The translations under genes were made by a program, and so were the position numbers. 64,000 nt of DNA, from NCBI RefSeq assembly GCF_900111025.1, contig NZ_FOFN01000001.1, positions 186,001 to 250,000 of the forward strand, read 5' to 3'. The notes beneath the pieces were generated by a model that saw only the letters and a list, made by a program, of their open reading frames with translations, had not been told where the DNA came from and did not search any database. The stretch is from Hyunsoonleella jejuensis (GTDB taxonomy: Bacteria > Bacteroidota > Bacteroidia > Flavobacteriales > Flavobacteriaceae). Numbering within the stretch: the first letter of the stretch is position 1; each line of letters opens with the position of its first letter. Positions 26,732 through 36,725 of the stretch are shown here, one piece after another.

Positions 26732-26759
26732 AAAAAACCGCTATCTAAAAAGATAACGG
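26732..26759 (-). terminator. Terminator after the first tonB gene
   Basis: CCGTTATCT / AGATAGCGG stem (one mismatch), followed on the minus strand by T6. Confidence 0.85.
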
Positions 26760-26784
26760 CCATATGCATGCTAAATTATATGCG

Positions 26785-27579
26785 TTAATGTGCTATAAAT
26801 GTTATAGGCAAGGTGTATCGCACACCAATGGGTTTGTTGTTTTGCTTTCCAGGTTGCATCTTCGGGATTTTATTAACTACTCTTTTCGCCTCATCGCCTA
26901 GCTTTGAATTTGAAGCATTGGTTTGAATTTCGGTAACGTAACCTGCTTTATCAATTTGAAACTGTACATAAAACTTCTGTTTACCTGATAAACCTTCTTG
27001 AGATGCTATTGCTCCACCATTGAATCTTTTCTGCACTAACCTTGTAATTTTATCTGACATGCACTTTTTGCGTGCCGCATTACCTTTTTCCTTTTCACAT
27101 CCTGGATATATTGGAACTTGCTGCACAAATACAATATCAACAACTTCTTCAGGTTTTTTAATTTCACCCAATACTGAAGGATCTAGAGGAACATCAGAAG
27201 TAGCATTATTTGGTGTTTCAATATCAATAACTTTGGTTGTTACCTCATCGTTGTCAATAATCTTTGGAGGTAAGATAAGGGATGCCTTTTTAACCTTTAC
27301 TTTTGATTTTACTTCTACTTTAGGCTTAACATAAACCTTAAATGGTTCTGTTGACATTTCGAACGGATCGGTCCGTTCAACAACGTCCTGACCATATTCT
27401 GAAATGGTACTTTCAAAGCGCATTTCTAATAATCCGAATGCTGCCAGTAGACACACAATTAATCCTACCTGAAAATAGAGGGTGGAGTTTTTTTGTAAAT
27501 TTGCATCATGCTTTTGTGATGATTTCACGTGGCAAGCGTTTTGCCGAACGCTGTCGTGAAATTGTTTTGAATTGTTCAT
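26785..27579 (-). CDS. Energy transducer TonB (copy near remB)
   Basis: 264 residues from MNNSKQFHDS; the frame is open to 27642, but the extra 21 codons look non-coding. Layout: short cytoplasmic tail (about 1-35), one TM helix (about 36-54, LYFQVGLIVCLLAAFGLLEM), a Pro/Lys/Val-rich spacer, and a TonB C-terminal domain (about 160-264) with YPGCEKEKGNAARKKCM at its start and KPIGVRYTLPITF at the end. TonB passes energy from ExbBD to outer-membrane transporters. ExbBD are not in the window. Confidence 0.9.
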   Translation of the reverse strand: MNNSKQFHDSVRQNACHVKSSQKHDANLQKNSTLYFQVGLIVCLLAAFGLLEMRFESTISEYGQDVVERTDPFEMSTEPFKVYVKPKVEVKSKVKVKKASLILPPKIIDNDEVTTKVIDIETPNNATSDVPLDPSVLGEIKKPEEVVDIVFVQQVPIYPGCEKEKGNAARKKCMSDKITRLVQKRFNGGAIASQEGLSGKQKFYVQFQIDKAGYVTEIQTNASNSKLGDEAKRVVNKIPKMQPGKQNNKPIGVRYTLPITFIAH

Positions 27580-27731
27580 TTGTTGTGATTTTTCTAAAAC
27601 TACAATCAAATAAAATTCACAAGACAAATTGCTGTTTCGCATGCAAAGAAAACAGTGCTTAATTCTTGTTCATTTCATTATCATAGTTCTAATGTTAATA
27701 TTATGATAAAATCACAATAAGCATACCAAAA

Positions 27732-27766
27732 AAGAAATCCCGTTACAAATTCATGTAACGGGATTT
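27732..27766 (-). terminator. Terminator after the second tonB gene
   Basis: 13-bp perfect stem AAATCCCGTTACA / TGTAACGGGATTT with loop AATTCA (plus strand). Confidence 0.88.
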
Positions 27767-27800
27767 TATGTTCCTCACTCTGCTTAAGCAGATGTTGTAT

Positions 27801-28521
27801 TTAGTCTTGTACTTGGAAAATAATTGGCAACGAATATGGTACTGTTACCGCTTTTCCACGTTGCTTACCAGGCTTCATTTTTGGTAATAAGTTAATTACT
27901 CGTGCTGCTTCTTTTTCTAATCCTGGGTGTGGTGCTCTAGCTCTTACACCTGTAATACTTCCGGTTTTGTCAATCTTAAAGATTACGTTTATACGTTGTC
28001 TTCCTGATAAACCTAAATCTGAAGCCAATTCCGTATTAAATTTTCTATTTACAAATTTGGCAATCTTTTCAGACATACAAGCCTTTTTCGCTGCGTTGTT
28101 ACCTTTTTCACATCCTGGAAAAACCGGAACATTTTCAATAACTGCGAAAGGCACCTCGATATCTTCTTCTACTTCCTCTACTTCAATTTCTTCTACTTCA
28201 ACGATTTCAGTTTCCTGATCTACTTCAGTAGACTCAATTACAGTTTCCTCTACTTCTTCTTCATCTTCAACAACCTCAATAACTTCTGGTGCTGCTGGTG
28301 GTGGAGGTGGTGGTGGAGGTGTTACTATTTGCTGTGTTAATGGAATTTCCTCTTCTAATTCTTCTTCTAAATTTAATTGTCCTATATCAATTTCAGATTT
28401 GTCATAGGTTTTATAATTAATAGAATAATATGCTAAAAATAGCATAAGCGCTAAACCGATAGCAAAATACAGCGAACTGTTTCTGCCTACATTAGCTTTT
28501 GGATTTTTTTTTAGGTTCCAT
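27801..28521 (-). pseudogene. Energy transducer TonB, frameshifted at an A9 tract (possibly functional)
   Basis: The intact-looking frame starts at 28445 (214 residues), in the middle of a membrane helix. Reading upstream with one A removed from a run of nine (28504-28512) gives a complete TonB start: MEPKKNPKANVGRNSSLYFA, joined to IGLALMLFLAYYSIN, then an acidic/Pro-rich spacer and a TonB C-terminal domain with FPGCEKGNNAAKKACM. As written, the ATG at 28521 gives only nine codons. Explanations: homopolymer miscall, true frameshift, phase variation, or slippage on the A9 run that restores the frame. Confidence 0.75.
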
Positions 28522-28583
28522 AATTTTATCGTTTTTCCAGATTGCTAAAATAACTACTTATTTAGGAAAAATCCAAGTGTTTA

Positions 28584-28961
28584 CTAATTTTTAACTTGCA
28601 TTTTTCCTTTCACCCATAAAAGGCTTCCCATCAATAATGCACCTAGACTGTTGGCTATGGCATCATAAACATCTAACGATCTATGAATGGTTAATGTTCC
28701 TTGTAATACCTCAAGAATTATACCAAATATTATCGCAAGAAGCACTGCGTTTAAAATAGCCTTTTTGTAAGAATGATCCATTCTATAGAAAAACACTAAA
28801 TACCACAATAAACATAGGATGGCATACGCAATAAAATGAAAAATCTTATCGCCATAATTCAATTCAACTTTTGGCATTCCACTTAAATTCATTAAGCTTA
28901 CCGTAGCCAATGCTATTGAATAGGTTATTGCAAGAAGCGGCGCAGCTTTTTTAAGCACCAA
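28584..28961 (-). CDS. VanZ family membrane protein
   Basis: 125 residues, four membrane helices (about 7-27, 41-60, 70-88, 95-115). The pattern [16 protein letters not shown] and [16 protein letters not shown] match the VanZ-like family, with the His/Asp in helix ends. Members are named after the teicoplanin-resistance protein, but most have no known function and this one gives no reason to claim resistance. It overlaps the gcvH end by 11 nt, so the two are one operon. Confidence 0.85.
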   Translation of the reverse strand: MVLKKAAPLLAITYSIALATVSLMNLSGMPKVELNYGDKIFHFIAYAILCLLWYLVFFYRMDHSYKKAILNAVLLAIIFGIILEVLQGTLTIHRSLDVYDAIANSLGALLMGSLLWVKGKMQVKN

Positions 28962-29331
28962 TTAATTCTTTATAAGCTTCAGCTGATAATAACTCCTCTA
29001 TTTGGGCGGCATCAGAATATTTAACTTTAATCATCCAGCCATCGCCATAAGGATCAGAATTCACACTTTCTGGAGCATCTTCTAGCTCTTCGTTAAATGC
29101 TACGATTTCACCTGATAATGGCAAAAACAAATCTGATACGGTTTTTACAGCCTCAACAGTTCCAAAAATCTCGTCGGCTTCTAAAGTTTCGTCTAGTGTT
29201 TCTACTTCAACATAAACAATGTCTCCTAGTTCACTTTGTGCAAAATCGGTTATTCCCACAATGGCAACATCACCCTCAATTTTTATCCACTCGTGGTCTT
29301 TAGTGTATTTTAATTCTGATGGAATATTCAT
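28951..29331 (-). CDS. gcvH: Glycine cleavage system H protein
   Basis: 126 residues of the standard H-protein size. The lipoylated Lys is Lys63 in [15 protein letters not shown], with KYTKDHEWI at the start and [10 protein letters not shown] near the end. It shuttles the aminomethyl group between GcvP, GcvT and the dihydrolipoyl dehydrogenase. No gcvP or gcvT in the window. A near-perfect promoter lies 26-56 nt upstream. Confidence 0.97.
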   Translation of the reverse strand: MNIPSELKYTKDHEWIKIEGDVAIVGITDFAQSELGDIVYVEVETLDETLEADEIFGTVEAVKTVSDLFLPLSGEIVAFNEELEDAPESVNSDPYGDGWMIKVKYSDAAQIEELLSAEAYKELIGA

Positions 29332-29356
29332 TATAAAAATTTAAATATTGATGTGA

Positions 29357-29387
29357 CAAATGTATCTATTCAAAATTACATTTCAAA
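29357..29387 (-). promoter_or_regulatory. Bacteroidota-type promoter of gcvH
   Basis: TTTG (29384-29387), 19-nt spacer, TACATTTG (29357-29364) on the minus strand: an exact match to both elements. The transcript start would lie near 29350, leaving about 19 nt of leader. Confidence 0.82.
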
Positions 29388-29432
29388 TAGATATTTGTAT
29401 CATTAACATTTTAAAAAATAAAGCGTTGTCTA

Positions 29433-29465
29433 GATTCTTCGGTCGTGCCTCCCTCTGAATGACAA
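29433..29465. repeat. Dispersed intergenic repeat, GATTCTTCGG...CTCTGAATGACAA
   Basis: Between gcvH and the sprA 3' end. Starts with GATTCTTCGGTCG and ends with CTCTGAATGACAAA, matching the end of the repeat at 16310-16352. No stem is obvious. Confidence 0.5.
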
Positions 29466-29468
29466 AGG

Positions 29469-32400
29469 TTAATTACCAAAATTATACCTCAACGTAAACC
29501 CTGAACGGATTGTAGTTTGCGGAAATGCCGTAGAAATGGCATATTCAGCGAAGGCATAATCAAAGTAAAAAATTGCGGTTAAGTTTCTACTAAACGCATA
29601 ATCTGCAGAATATTTAAGTCCCCAAATGGTTTGTCCTGAGGTTACTTGATTATTTTCTAAGTCTAAATATCTAACTATCGTTTTGTTATCCCTAACTGAA
29701 ATATCAGCTTTCATATTCAAGTCGCTCACAACTCGTTTTTTAGCACCTGCCAATTTAGATTTTATACGTACGTCCTTGATACGATACCCCAAACCTAGAG
29801 CATATTCGTTTCCAATAACTTCGGTTAACAGATTATTGTCAAAACTCAATGATAACAGTCTGTCTTTTCTAATCTCTGCCAAAATTTTCATAGAGTTTTT
29901 CATCTCCATATCAATTCTAACTAGCGGACTAAACATTTCTGTTAAGTTTACGTTGCTGAATAAACGCTCGTTTTTATAATTTCCAGACTGATCTTTTGTG
30001 TCATTATTTTCAGGTGCATCATACCCTAAACCATAGTCAATATCCTCATAATTCAAATTTGTTTGAAACTGATTAATATTATAACTAGAACGGTAGCCAT
30101 GGGTTACCGAAAAACGCCTGAAATTCTTTTTAAACCACGCAAATTTCATAAAACCTGTGTATTTAATGTCCCAGTTAGGTATTGGCACATTTCTGAATGC
30201 CCCAAGTTTTACATTATTTGGATCTTGACCGCTATAGGCAGCTAAAAATGCTGGTAACAACACCGCTTGACTGTTTTTTCCAAAACCTCTTGGGAAACCT
30301 TCAGCATCAACGTCATTAACATCGGCGCCCCTTGCAGCGGCGACGCGTCTTGCAACAGCAAGCCTATTTGCTCTAAAATCATTAAACGCATCAGAACCCG
30401 ATTCATCACTTTTGCTAAATGCAGTTTTTATGAGCACCGTTGAAATATTAAAGTTTCCAAACGTGTTTGGAGTTAAACCTATATATCTATTATTATCGTT
30501 AACATCAATACGATAATTTTCGGTAAAGTTTTCAAAGTAAGTCTTGTTCCCTGAAATATCAATTTTTAAATCTCTCACAGGTTCTAAACTTGCCGAAATA
30601 TCCAATTGTTCACTATGCGTTTGCGCAAATTGCTGATTAAACTCCTGAAAAACAGTTAACCATCCTCGTCGTGCCGCTTCTTGCCTTATATCGGCCTGAG
30701 AACCAAACGTAAAACCAAATGAAGGCTTTAAAGTTCCCACAAAACCAGGTGTTCTTGTATAACCAGGTAAAAATGTACCGTTGTTTTCTGAATAGTTGAT
30801 TTGCACACGTTTAACACTGGTTATAATATCAATACCGGCGTTTAACAGTTTTGTGCCAGCCTTAGTGCTACTTTTAGACTTTTTATCATCTTCGGGTTGT
30901 CCTCCCGGAGGGCCACCTGCACTTCTAGTTCGTGTTCTTACGGTTCGCGTTGGTTTCTTTTCTAAACCAATATACTTATACAAACGCCTCATATCTAAAC
31001 TGGTGTTTATATTGTGAGTATTGGAGTTTTGTACGGTATGAATATCCTGCCCAAACTCCTGTCCGTATAAATCAGAACCCTTTTGCCATTGAAAATCACC
31101 ATTATACTGATACGTTGCATCTATAAAACTAAATGTTGGTATTTTATTGAGCGGTAATTGATAGGTTAGCCCCAAACTTTGTGTTTGTCTATTAGGGTCG
31201 CCAATATCTAGAAATCCATCCCAAACGTCTAAGCGTTGGTCTTGCTCACCAGCAATTAAATCGTCGCCTAAAAAGTAATTTCGAACAATGTTATTGTTGG
31301 CTGCTGTAAAGTTTAACTGCAACGCCTTAGAAATATTATAGTTGATGGTATATTGAAAATCAAATGTATAATTTCTGCGGAATAGTTCTTCAATACCAAT
31401 ATTATTTCCAGTTAAGTCTATTTCCCTAAATTTTTGACGGTTAAACTGTCTGTTAATATCTGTATTTACTGCGAAACTAGTTGGCAATAAATTCACATTA
31501 AAGTCTTTTAAAAACTTCCAATATTTTCCAGTAAACAAAGAATCATTTTTCTTAAAAGGCTCTACCGTTACAGGGTTAAAGTTAAAGGCATAATTTGCCC
31601 CTGCTCTCACTGTTTTGTTTACCGAATTTTCAATTTCGAAATCGCGATGTTCTACTTTATTGTATGAATAATTAAATGTTAGATTTTCAACATCATAAAA
31701 TCGCGGTGTTTTATCCGTAGTCCTGTTTTTTCGAACACCTATAAAATTAATACTTTGTCGTCTTGTATAATCCTCAGATTGCTCTTTTACTTGCTGACGT
31801 TCAGCCTCTGAATCTGCTGCATCAATACGGTCCTGCAATTTTAAATCCTTGTAAAACTGGTCGAATTTAGGTGTTACCAGTTCTTCGCTTTGTGCATAAT
31901 TAAACGGCACTTGCACACCCCATTTCTTCGGTAATAGCTGTCCCACATTTACATTAGTTACCACATCGTATTGCTGAACATCTTCTAAAGCACGTTCGCT
32001 CGGGCCTTGTTCTAACCCTCCAAAGCCTGATGTGCTTTGTCTTCCTGTGGCACTTATATTTGCAAAATCTGCAATATTGGTATCCATACTTACCACTGCT
32101 GCCCAACCGCCCTCATTATCTAAATCTGATAAACGTAGCTCATTAAACCAAACCTTGGCGCAAGCATCGCTATTTGTTGCATTCTTTACACCAAGCATTA
32201 GTGTTCTTACATCTCCAAAACTTGGATTTCCTTTTATCGCTACACGTTGCTGACCCGTAACATAGCCCGTTAAAGGATTGGTAACTGGTATAACCTCATC
32301 ACCAATTACATCGTAATATACAGGTTCTCCGTTCAGTAAAGTACCATCGGCAATACCCTCGGCTTTAATTTTTCCAAGAACATCAATTGAAAGGTTAATT

Positions 32401-35400
32401 TCGTTTTCGAGCGGCCATACATCTTCTCTTCGTAAAGACCCATTTGGCGATTTTACCAATGGCACTTCAATCTGATAATAATTATCATTTAAATCGTTAC
32501 CAATTCTCATAAAACCAACTAAACGTTCGGCATTTGTATCGGTAAATCCATACTCATCATCTTGCGCATGCAAAAACATCCTTAAACGCTTATACTGGCG
32601 CATATCTATATTAATATTCTTGAATACAGCCCTTGAATCTTCCGATTCCAAATCACAAACATTTACCACCAAGGCCTGTTCGTTTTGTCGTACAACAGTA
32701 TTATTATTGAAAAGTTGCTCTGGCTCAATCCCCGGAGGACTCACATAAGACCCCTCGTTATCAATGGTACCTACAATACCTACTGAGAAATCGGTGCCAT
32801 CATCGGTAGGATCATCATTATTCGCTTGCAATGTTTGATTGTAGCGTCTCCAATCGCTTCGTACTAAATCTAAAGACCCAAACCGAAATACAGTATTTTG
32901 GTTAAAATCTTTTAAATAAGTCCTTACAAAGCGCACTGATCGAAAATCGGTAATTCCACCTATGGCTCTCGTGCTTTTTGTTACAGGTATTCTAAATAAG
33001 TACCATTTTGGATACACTACATCCCCGTTCTCAAGTAGCCTTCTGTTATCTTCACTTTGAGCTTCTACATTTTTCGTGTCTACGATAAACTCGTTATTAA
33101 TGTTTAATGTTGCTGGGGTGATGTCTAACTCATATTCAAAATAACTATCAATAGTGTTCATGGTATTGTCCCTATTGATGTCTTCCACATCAGGTTGAGG
33201 ATTGTTAGCCCGTTGTGTATCTGTAAATACATCTGGTGTATTACCTTCCACGCCATTAAACTGTTTATAGCGCTCGAATATGCCTCCTTCTGCATCTAAG
33301 AAAAACCTATAGTTATCATTGGATGGGTCAGGCAAATTGGCAAAATCATCAGAAATGGCATTATTATTTCTAATAAAATTCACTTCATTTTGATCGCTAT
33401 AACCATCATATCCAACATCTTGATTTACACGATCTTGCCCTGTAGTATCAAACGCGTACACTAAAGACTGATTTAACGGTACTACTGAACCCCAATCGGT
33501 TTGTGGTAGCAAACTTATATCTCCATCTTGTGGTAAGCCGTTTTCGTAAAGCTTTCTACCGTCTTTGATAACGTCTTCAGAAATATTTCCTAAGTTGAAT
33601 ACTAACTTACCTCCAGGGTTTGCTGGATTTTCTTGAAATGGATCTTGCAACCAAAACTCAATATACTCAACATTGGCTTGTTCTAAATCTGTAGATGTTA
33701 ATTGACGGGTGATACCTGCCCATGAATCCTGTGGATTATTTAACATCCCATTTTCACTTCCTGGTTGAAAGTTATACGGTCCTCTTTCATTTGGATAATA
33801 TGCCAAATCTAGCGTAAATAAAATAGAATTTTGACCCTGTACTAAATCCTGCTCTGGAAACAACTCATTGATAAAAACCCTACTGGTGTATAAACTCGAT
33901 AAATCCTGATCGGATACACCATCTGGTCGTCTTGCACTATAAAAAATAGGGTCTATGGTGTACCAGTTTAGGTTTGCTCTACCATATCCGTTTTGAATTC
34001 CTGATTGGTCTAACTGGTCTTCCACCCCGTCACCATCTACATCAATTGGTCTACTGGATAAAAACCACGATTGTTGCGCTTTTAAATCAATGGCATTTTG
34101 TGTACCTTCAAAATCATCAATATATGATGTCGCTTCTCCGTTTAAATTCGTTCCTTTAGGTGCTCCAGGTGCTAAATATGCAAATTCCCCTCGTAATGAA
34201 ATGTTTGATGGCACATCGGTATCAATATTAGGTAGTTTGTTTACCATTCGTGTTAAGAAAGGCACTTCAGATGAAAAATTACCATTAAAACCAAAAATCG
34301 TATTATTGATAGGTTCTGAACCAAAATTCGCCTTTTGTGTTATTGGGCGTTCATTTAAATTTAAAAGCGTTCCACCAATAACAAAATTGTCATTGAATTT
34401 ATGCTCTACATTTAAACCTGTAAAACGTCTTGTTTGTTGCCCAAATACTGCGTTATTTTCTGTGGATACCTGAATTGGCGTATTAGATGCCTTAAGTGCT
34501 TCATCTAATATTTGTACACGCCCTAGTTGGTAATTTACGGTATAATCCACGCCCTCAATCAAAACACGTCCACCAGCAGTTACCCTTACGGAGCCACGCG
34601 GCACATTAAACGCCCCAATAGGTATGCCATCGCCTCCACCACTAGAACTGTAACGCCCTTTTAATTTGAATTTGTTTTTATCAGCCTCTTCTAACGCGGC
34701 TATTTTGGTGCTTTTATAGAGAATATCGTAAACATATTTCTCTTGGTTTGGATTTGTAAATGTGTCTTGCTCGTAATCAAAATCATTATTATTCGGATTG
34801 CCATCATCATCTAAAACATCGAATAAATAACGTCCAAAAGGCTCTACTTTAGTAAAAATAATTTTTCCGTTTTGAGGCTGTACAGTTATACCCGGAACAA
34901 AATCAAAGAAGCCATCTCCATTACCCTGTGGGTCATTATTAAAGTTTAATTTATCCCAATTGAACAGGCGAATTAATGTTGTTTCTTGTATCTCTTTATC
35001 ATCTCCAGGGATTGTTGGTGTATGATTATCAAATGGTGGAAACGTGGTGCCATCAACGGGAGTTATAAAATTTAAAGGGGATGCCTCGTTGTAAAATATA
35101 TTTAATGTGAAATCTTCTTGACTCAGGTTAAATGCACCAGTGTCATAAATATTCTTCATCATTAAATCCCAAATGGGTTGTTGTACATTGGTAATACTGC
35201 TCTTCAACATTTTAAGCACTAAGGCACTATTAGTAACTTGTGTGACTTGTCCTTGGTTATTGCTATTCACATCATTTGGGTTAACACCATCGTTTGCAAA
35301 TTCACCAACTTGATACACTTGCCCCCCTACCGTAAATTGATATGCCACAGCCAACACCTCATCGGCGGTTAAACGCTGGTTTAACGAGATATAACCTAAG

Positions 35401-36719
35401 TCTTTATTAAAAGTATATTCTTGTCCGTTTTGTAGTTTCCTAGCGTTCTCGATTTTCCCGTAATCTGAACCTTCACTCACATTATTTTGAATAGCACCAA
35501 ATCCATTTTGTGCCGTTGCAATATCACGAATTGCCTCAGTTAACACTGAACCATTACCAATAGCGGTTGGGTCTAAATTATTATTGCCGTTATCAGGGAA
35601 CGCCCCCGGAGGCGCCGAAACCGATACGAATGGTGAATATATATTATCACTCTCTCCCAAATCCTGTAAGGCTACAACGTTTCTTACATTATCTATCCTA
35701 TTACTTCTGTTGGTTATATATACTTCCAACCGAGTAATCTGGAGCCCTCTATTATTTATAAACGGATAGTTTCTTAAAGCTTCATCATAAGTATCCCTAA
35801 AATATTGCGCTAAAAAGAAGTGCCTGTTTTCATCATAATCTCGAATGAAGAAATCAAATTCTTCTAAAGTTCCTCCTCCTTGAGCCACAACTGTATTTCC
35901 CTGTGATTGCTGTTCAGAAAACACACCAGTAACTGTAGTTCTTCCAAACTGCAATTGGGCTTTTACACCAAATAAACTCTGCGCCCCAGTTATTAATGAG
36001 CTATTTAATGGCATGTTTACGTTACCAACTTCTATTTTTTGAATAATATCATCTTCCGTTGGTGTATAATCCAATTTTATAATGTTCTGAAAATCAAATG
36101 TAGATTGTGTATCATAATTCGCGTTAACCTGAAGTCTTGTACCAACTTTTCCAAGTAGACTCAAACTGATACGTTGATCGAAATCAAAAGTAAAATTACT
36201 ACGGTTTCTAGGGGAAAACGATGGATTGTCCTGCTTTGAGAATAACACCCCCAAATCCATTTCTACAGAACCTTGTGGTACTACTTCAATGGTATTACCG
36301 CCAAAAATAGTCTCAAAAAATCCTGAGTTTACGTAAAACTCTGGTAATAAATTTTTCTGTTCGTCCTCAGCCCCTTTCTTTTTACCGTCAAAAGCATCAA
36401 TCTTTTCCTTGTAATAATTTCTTAGGTTTTCTTTTGCAACAAGGTCTTTAAACTCTTTCGGTGTTAATATTATGGGGTAATTGATATTAAATTCGCCAAT
36501 CTTTTCTGTATAGATATATCTATCGGTAATGGGGTCGTAAGTGTATTTAGACTCTATACCATTAGGTTTTGGAAATTTAATCTTGCCTAAACTAAAGCCT
36601 GTTTTTGTAGTATCTTGAGCAGGCTGCTGCCCCCAAACCACAACAGATACCAGCAGGAGCGTAATTAGGGCAACATAGGTTTTAATGGATTTATGACAGC
36701 TATGGTTAGTTATGTTCAA
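29469..36719 (-). CDS. sprA: SprA (Sov), type IX secretion system outer-membrane translocon
   Basis: 2416 residues, the expected size of about 2400. A signal peptide precedes VWGQQPAQ. The early region has the SprA N-terminal pattern GIESKYTYDPITDRYIYTEKIGE and repeats of outer-membrane type segments, and the last residues end in an aromatic barrel strand (SGFTLRYNFGN). SprA forms the giant single-protein beta barrel through which T9SS cargo leaves. It begins 7 nt after the ruvA stop, so the genes share a transcript. The adhesin at 49-53 kb is a likely substrate (inference). Confidence 0.96.
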   Translation of the reverse strand: MNITNHSCHKSIKTYVALITLLLVSVVVWGQQPAQDTTKTGFSLGKIKFPKPNGIESKYTYDPITDRYIYTEKIGEFNINYPIILTPKEFKDLVAKENLRNYYKEKIDAFDGKKKGAEDEQKNLLPEFYVNSGFFETIFGGNTIEVVPQGSVEMDLGVLFSKQDNPSFSPRNRSNFTFDFDQRISLSLLGKVGTRLQVNANYDTQSTFDFQNIIKLDYTPTEDDIIQKIEVGNVNMPLNSSLITGAQSLFGVKAQLQFGRTTVTGVFSEQQSQGNTVVAQGGGTLEEFDFFIRDYDENRHFFLAQYFRDTYDEALRNYPFINNRGLQITRLEVYITNRSNRIDNVRNVVALQDLGESDNIYSPFVSVSAPPGAFPDNGNNNLDPTAIGNGSVLTEAIRDIATAQNGFGAIQNNVSEGSDYGKIENARKLQNGQEYTFNKDLGYISLNQRLTADEVLAVAYQFTVGGQVYQVGEFANDGVNPNDVNSNNQGQVTQVTNSALVLKMLKSSITNVQQPIWDLMMKNIYDTGAFNLSQEDFTLNIFYNEASPLNFITPVDGTTFPPFDNHTPTIPGDDKEIQETTLIRLFNWDKLNFNNDPQGNGDGFFDFVPGITVQPQNGKIIFTKVEPFGRYLFDVLDDDGNPNNNDFDYEQDTFTNPNQEKYVYDILYKSTKIAALEEADKNKFKLKGRYSSSGGGDGIPIGAFNVPRGSVRVTAGGRVLIEGVDYTVNYQLGRVQILDEALKASNTPIQVSTENNAVFGQQTRRFTGLNVEHKFNDNFVIGGTLLNLNERPITQKANFGSEPINNTIFGFNGNFSSEVPFLTRMVNKLPNIDTDVPSNISLRGEFAYLAPGAPKGTNLNGEATSYIDDFEGTQNAIDLKAQQSWFLSSRPIDVDGDGVEDQLDQSGIQNGYGRANLNWYTIDPIFYSARRPDGVSDQDLSSLYTSRVFINELFPEQDLVQGQNSILFTLDLAYYPNERGPYNFQPGSENGMLNNPQDSWAGITRQLTSTDLEQANVEYIEFWLQDPFQENPANPGGKLVFNLGNISEDVIKDGRKLYENGLPQDGDISLLPQTDWGSVVPLNQSLVYAFDTTGQDRVNQDVGYDGYSDQNEVNFIRNNNAISDDFANLPDPSNDNYRFFLDAEGGIFERYKQFNGVEGNTPDVFTDTQRANNPQPDVEDINRDNTMNTIDSYFEYELDITPATLNINNEFIVDTKNVEAQSEDNRRLLENGDVVYPKWYLFRIPVTKSTRAIGGITDFRSVRFVRTYLKDFNQNTVFRFGSLDLVRSDWRRYNQTLQANNDDPTDDGTDFSVGIVGTIDNEGSYVSPPGIEPEQLFNNNTVVRQNEQALVVNVCDLESEDSRAVFKNINIDMRQYKRLRMFLHAQDDEYGFTDTNAERLVGFMRIGNDLNDNYYQIEVPLVKSPNGSLRREDVWPLENEINLSIDVLGKIKAEGIADGTLLNGEPVYYDVIGDEVIPVTNPLTGYVTGQQRVAIKGNPSFGDVRTLMLGVKNATNSDACAKVWFNELRLSDLDNEGGWAAVVSMDTNIADFANISATGRQSTSGFGGLEQGPSERALEDVQQYDVVTNVNVGQLLPKKWGVQVPFNYAQSEELVTPKFDQFYKDLKLQDRIDAADSEAERQQVKEQSEDYTRRQSINFIGVRKNRTTDKTPRFYDVENLTFNYSYNKVEHRDFEIENSVNKTVRAGANYAFNFNPVTVEPFKKNDSLFTGKYWKFLKDFNVNLLPTSFAVNTDINRQFNRQKFREIDLTGNNIGIEELFRRNYTFDFQYTINYNISKALQLNFTAANNNIVRNYFLGDDLIAGEQDQRLDVWDGFLDIGDPNRQTQSLGLTYQLPLNKIPTFSFIDATYQYNGDFQWQKGSDLYGQEFGQDIHTVQNSNTHNINTSLDMRRLYKYIGLEKKPTRTVRTRTRSAGGPPGGQPEDDKKSKSSTKAGTKLLNAGIDIITSVKRVQINYSENNGTFLPGYTRTPGFVGTLKPSFGFTFGSQADIRQEAARRGWLTVFQEFNQQFAQTHSEQLDISASLEPVRDLKIDISGNKTYFENFTENYRIDVNDNNRYIGLTPNTFGNFNISTVLIKTAFSKSDESGSDAFNDFRANRLAVARRVAAARGADVNDVDAEGFPRGFGKNSQAVLLPAFLAAYSGQDPNNVKLGAFRNVPIPNWDIKYTGFMKFAWFKKNFRRFSVTHGYRSSYNINQFQTNLNYEDIDYGLGYDAPENNDTKDQSGNYKNERLFSNVNLTEMFSPLVRIDMEMKNSMKILAEIRKDRLLSLSFDNNLLTEVIGNEYALGLGYRIKDVRIKSKLAGAKKRVVSDLNMKADISVRDNKTIVRYLDLENNQVTSGQTIWGLKYSADYAFSRNLTAIFYFDYAFAEYAISTAFPQTTIRSGFTLRYNFGN

Positions 36720-36725
36720 AATCTA

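Noticed and set aside
27801-28445. Treating the 214-codon TonB frame as the complete gene
   Set aside because: It would start inside the membrane helix and lack the cytoplasmic tail; the missing part is readable upstream after a one-base shift.
28584-28961. Antibiotic resistance role for the VanZ-like protein
   Set aside because: The family name alone is weak evidence; no van cluster or resistance gene is near.
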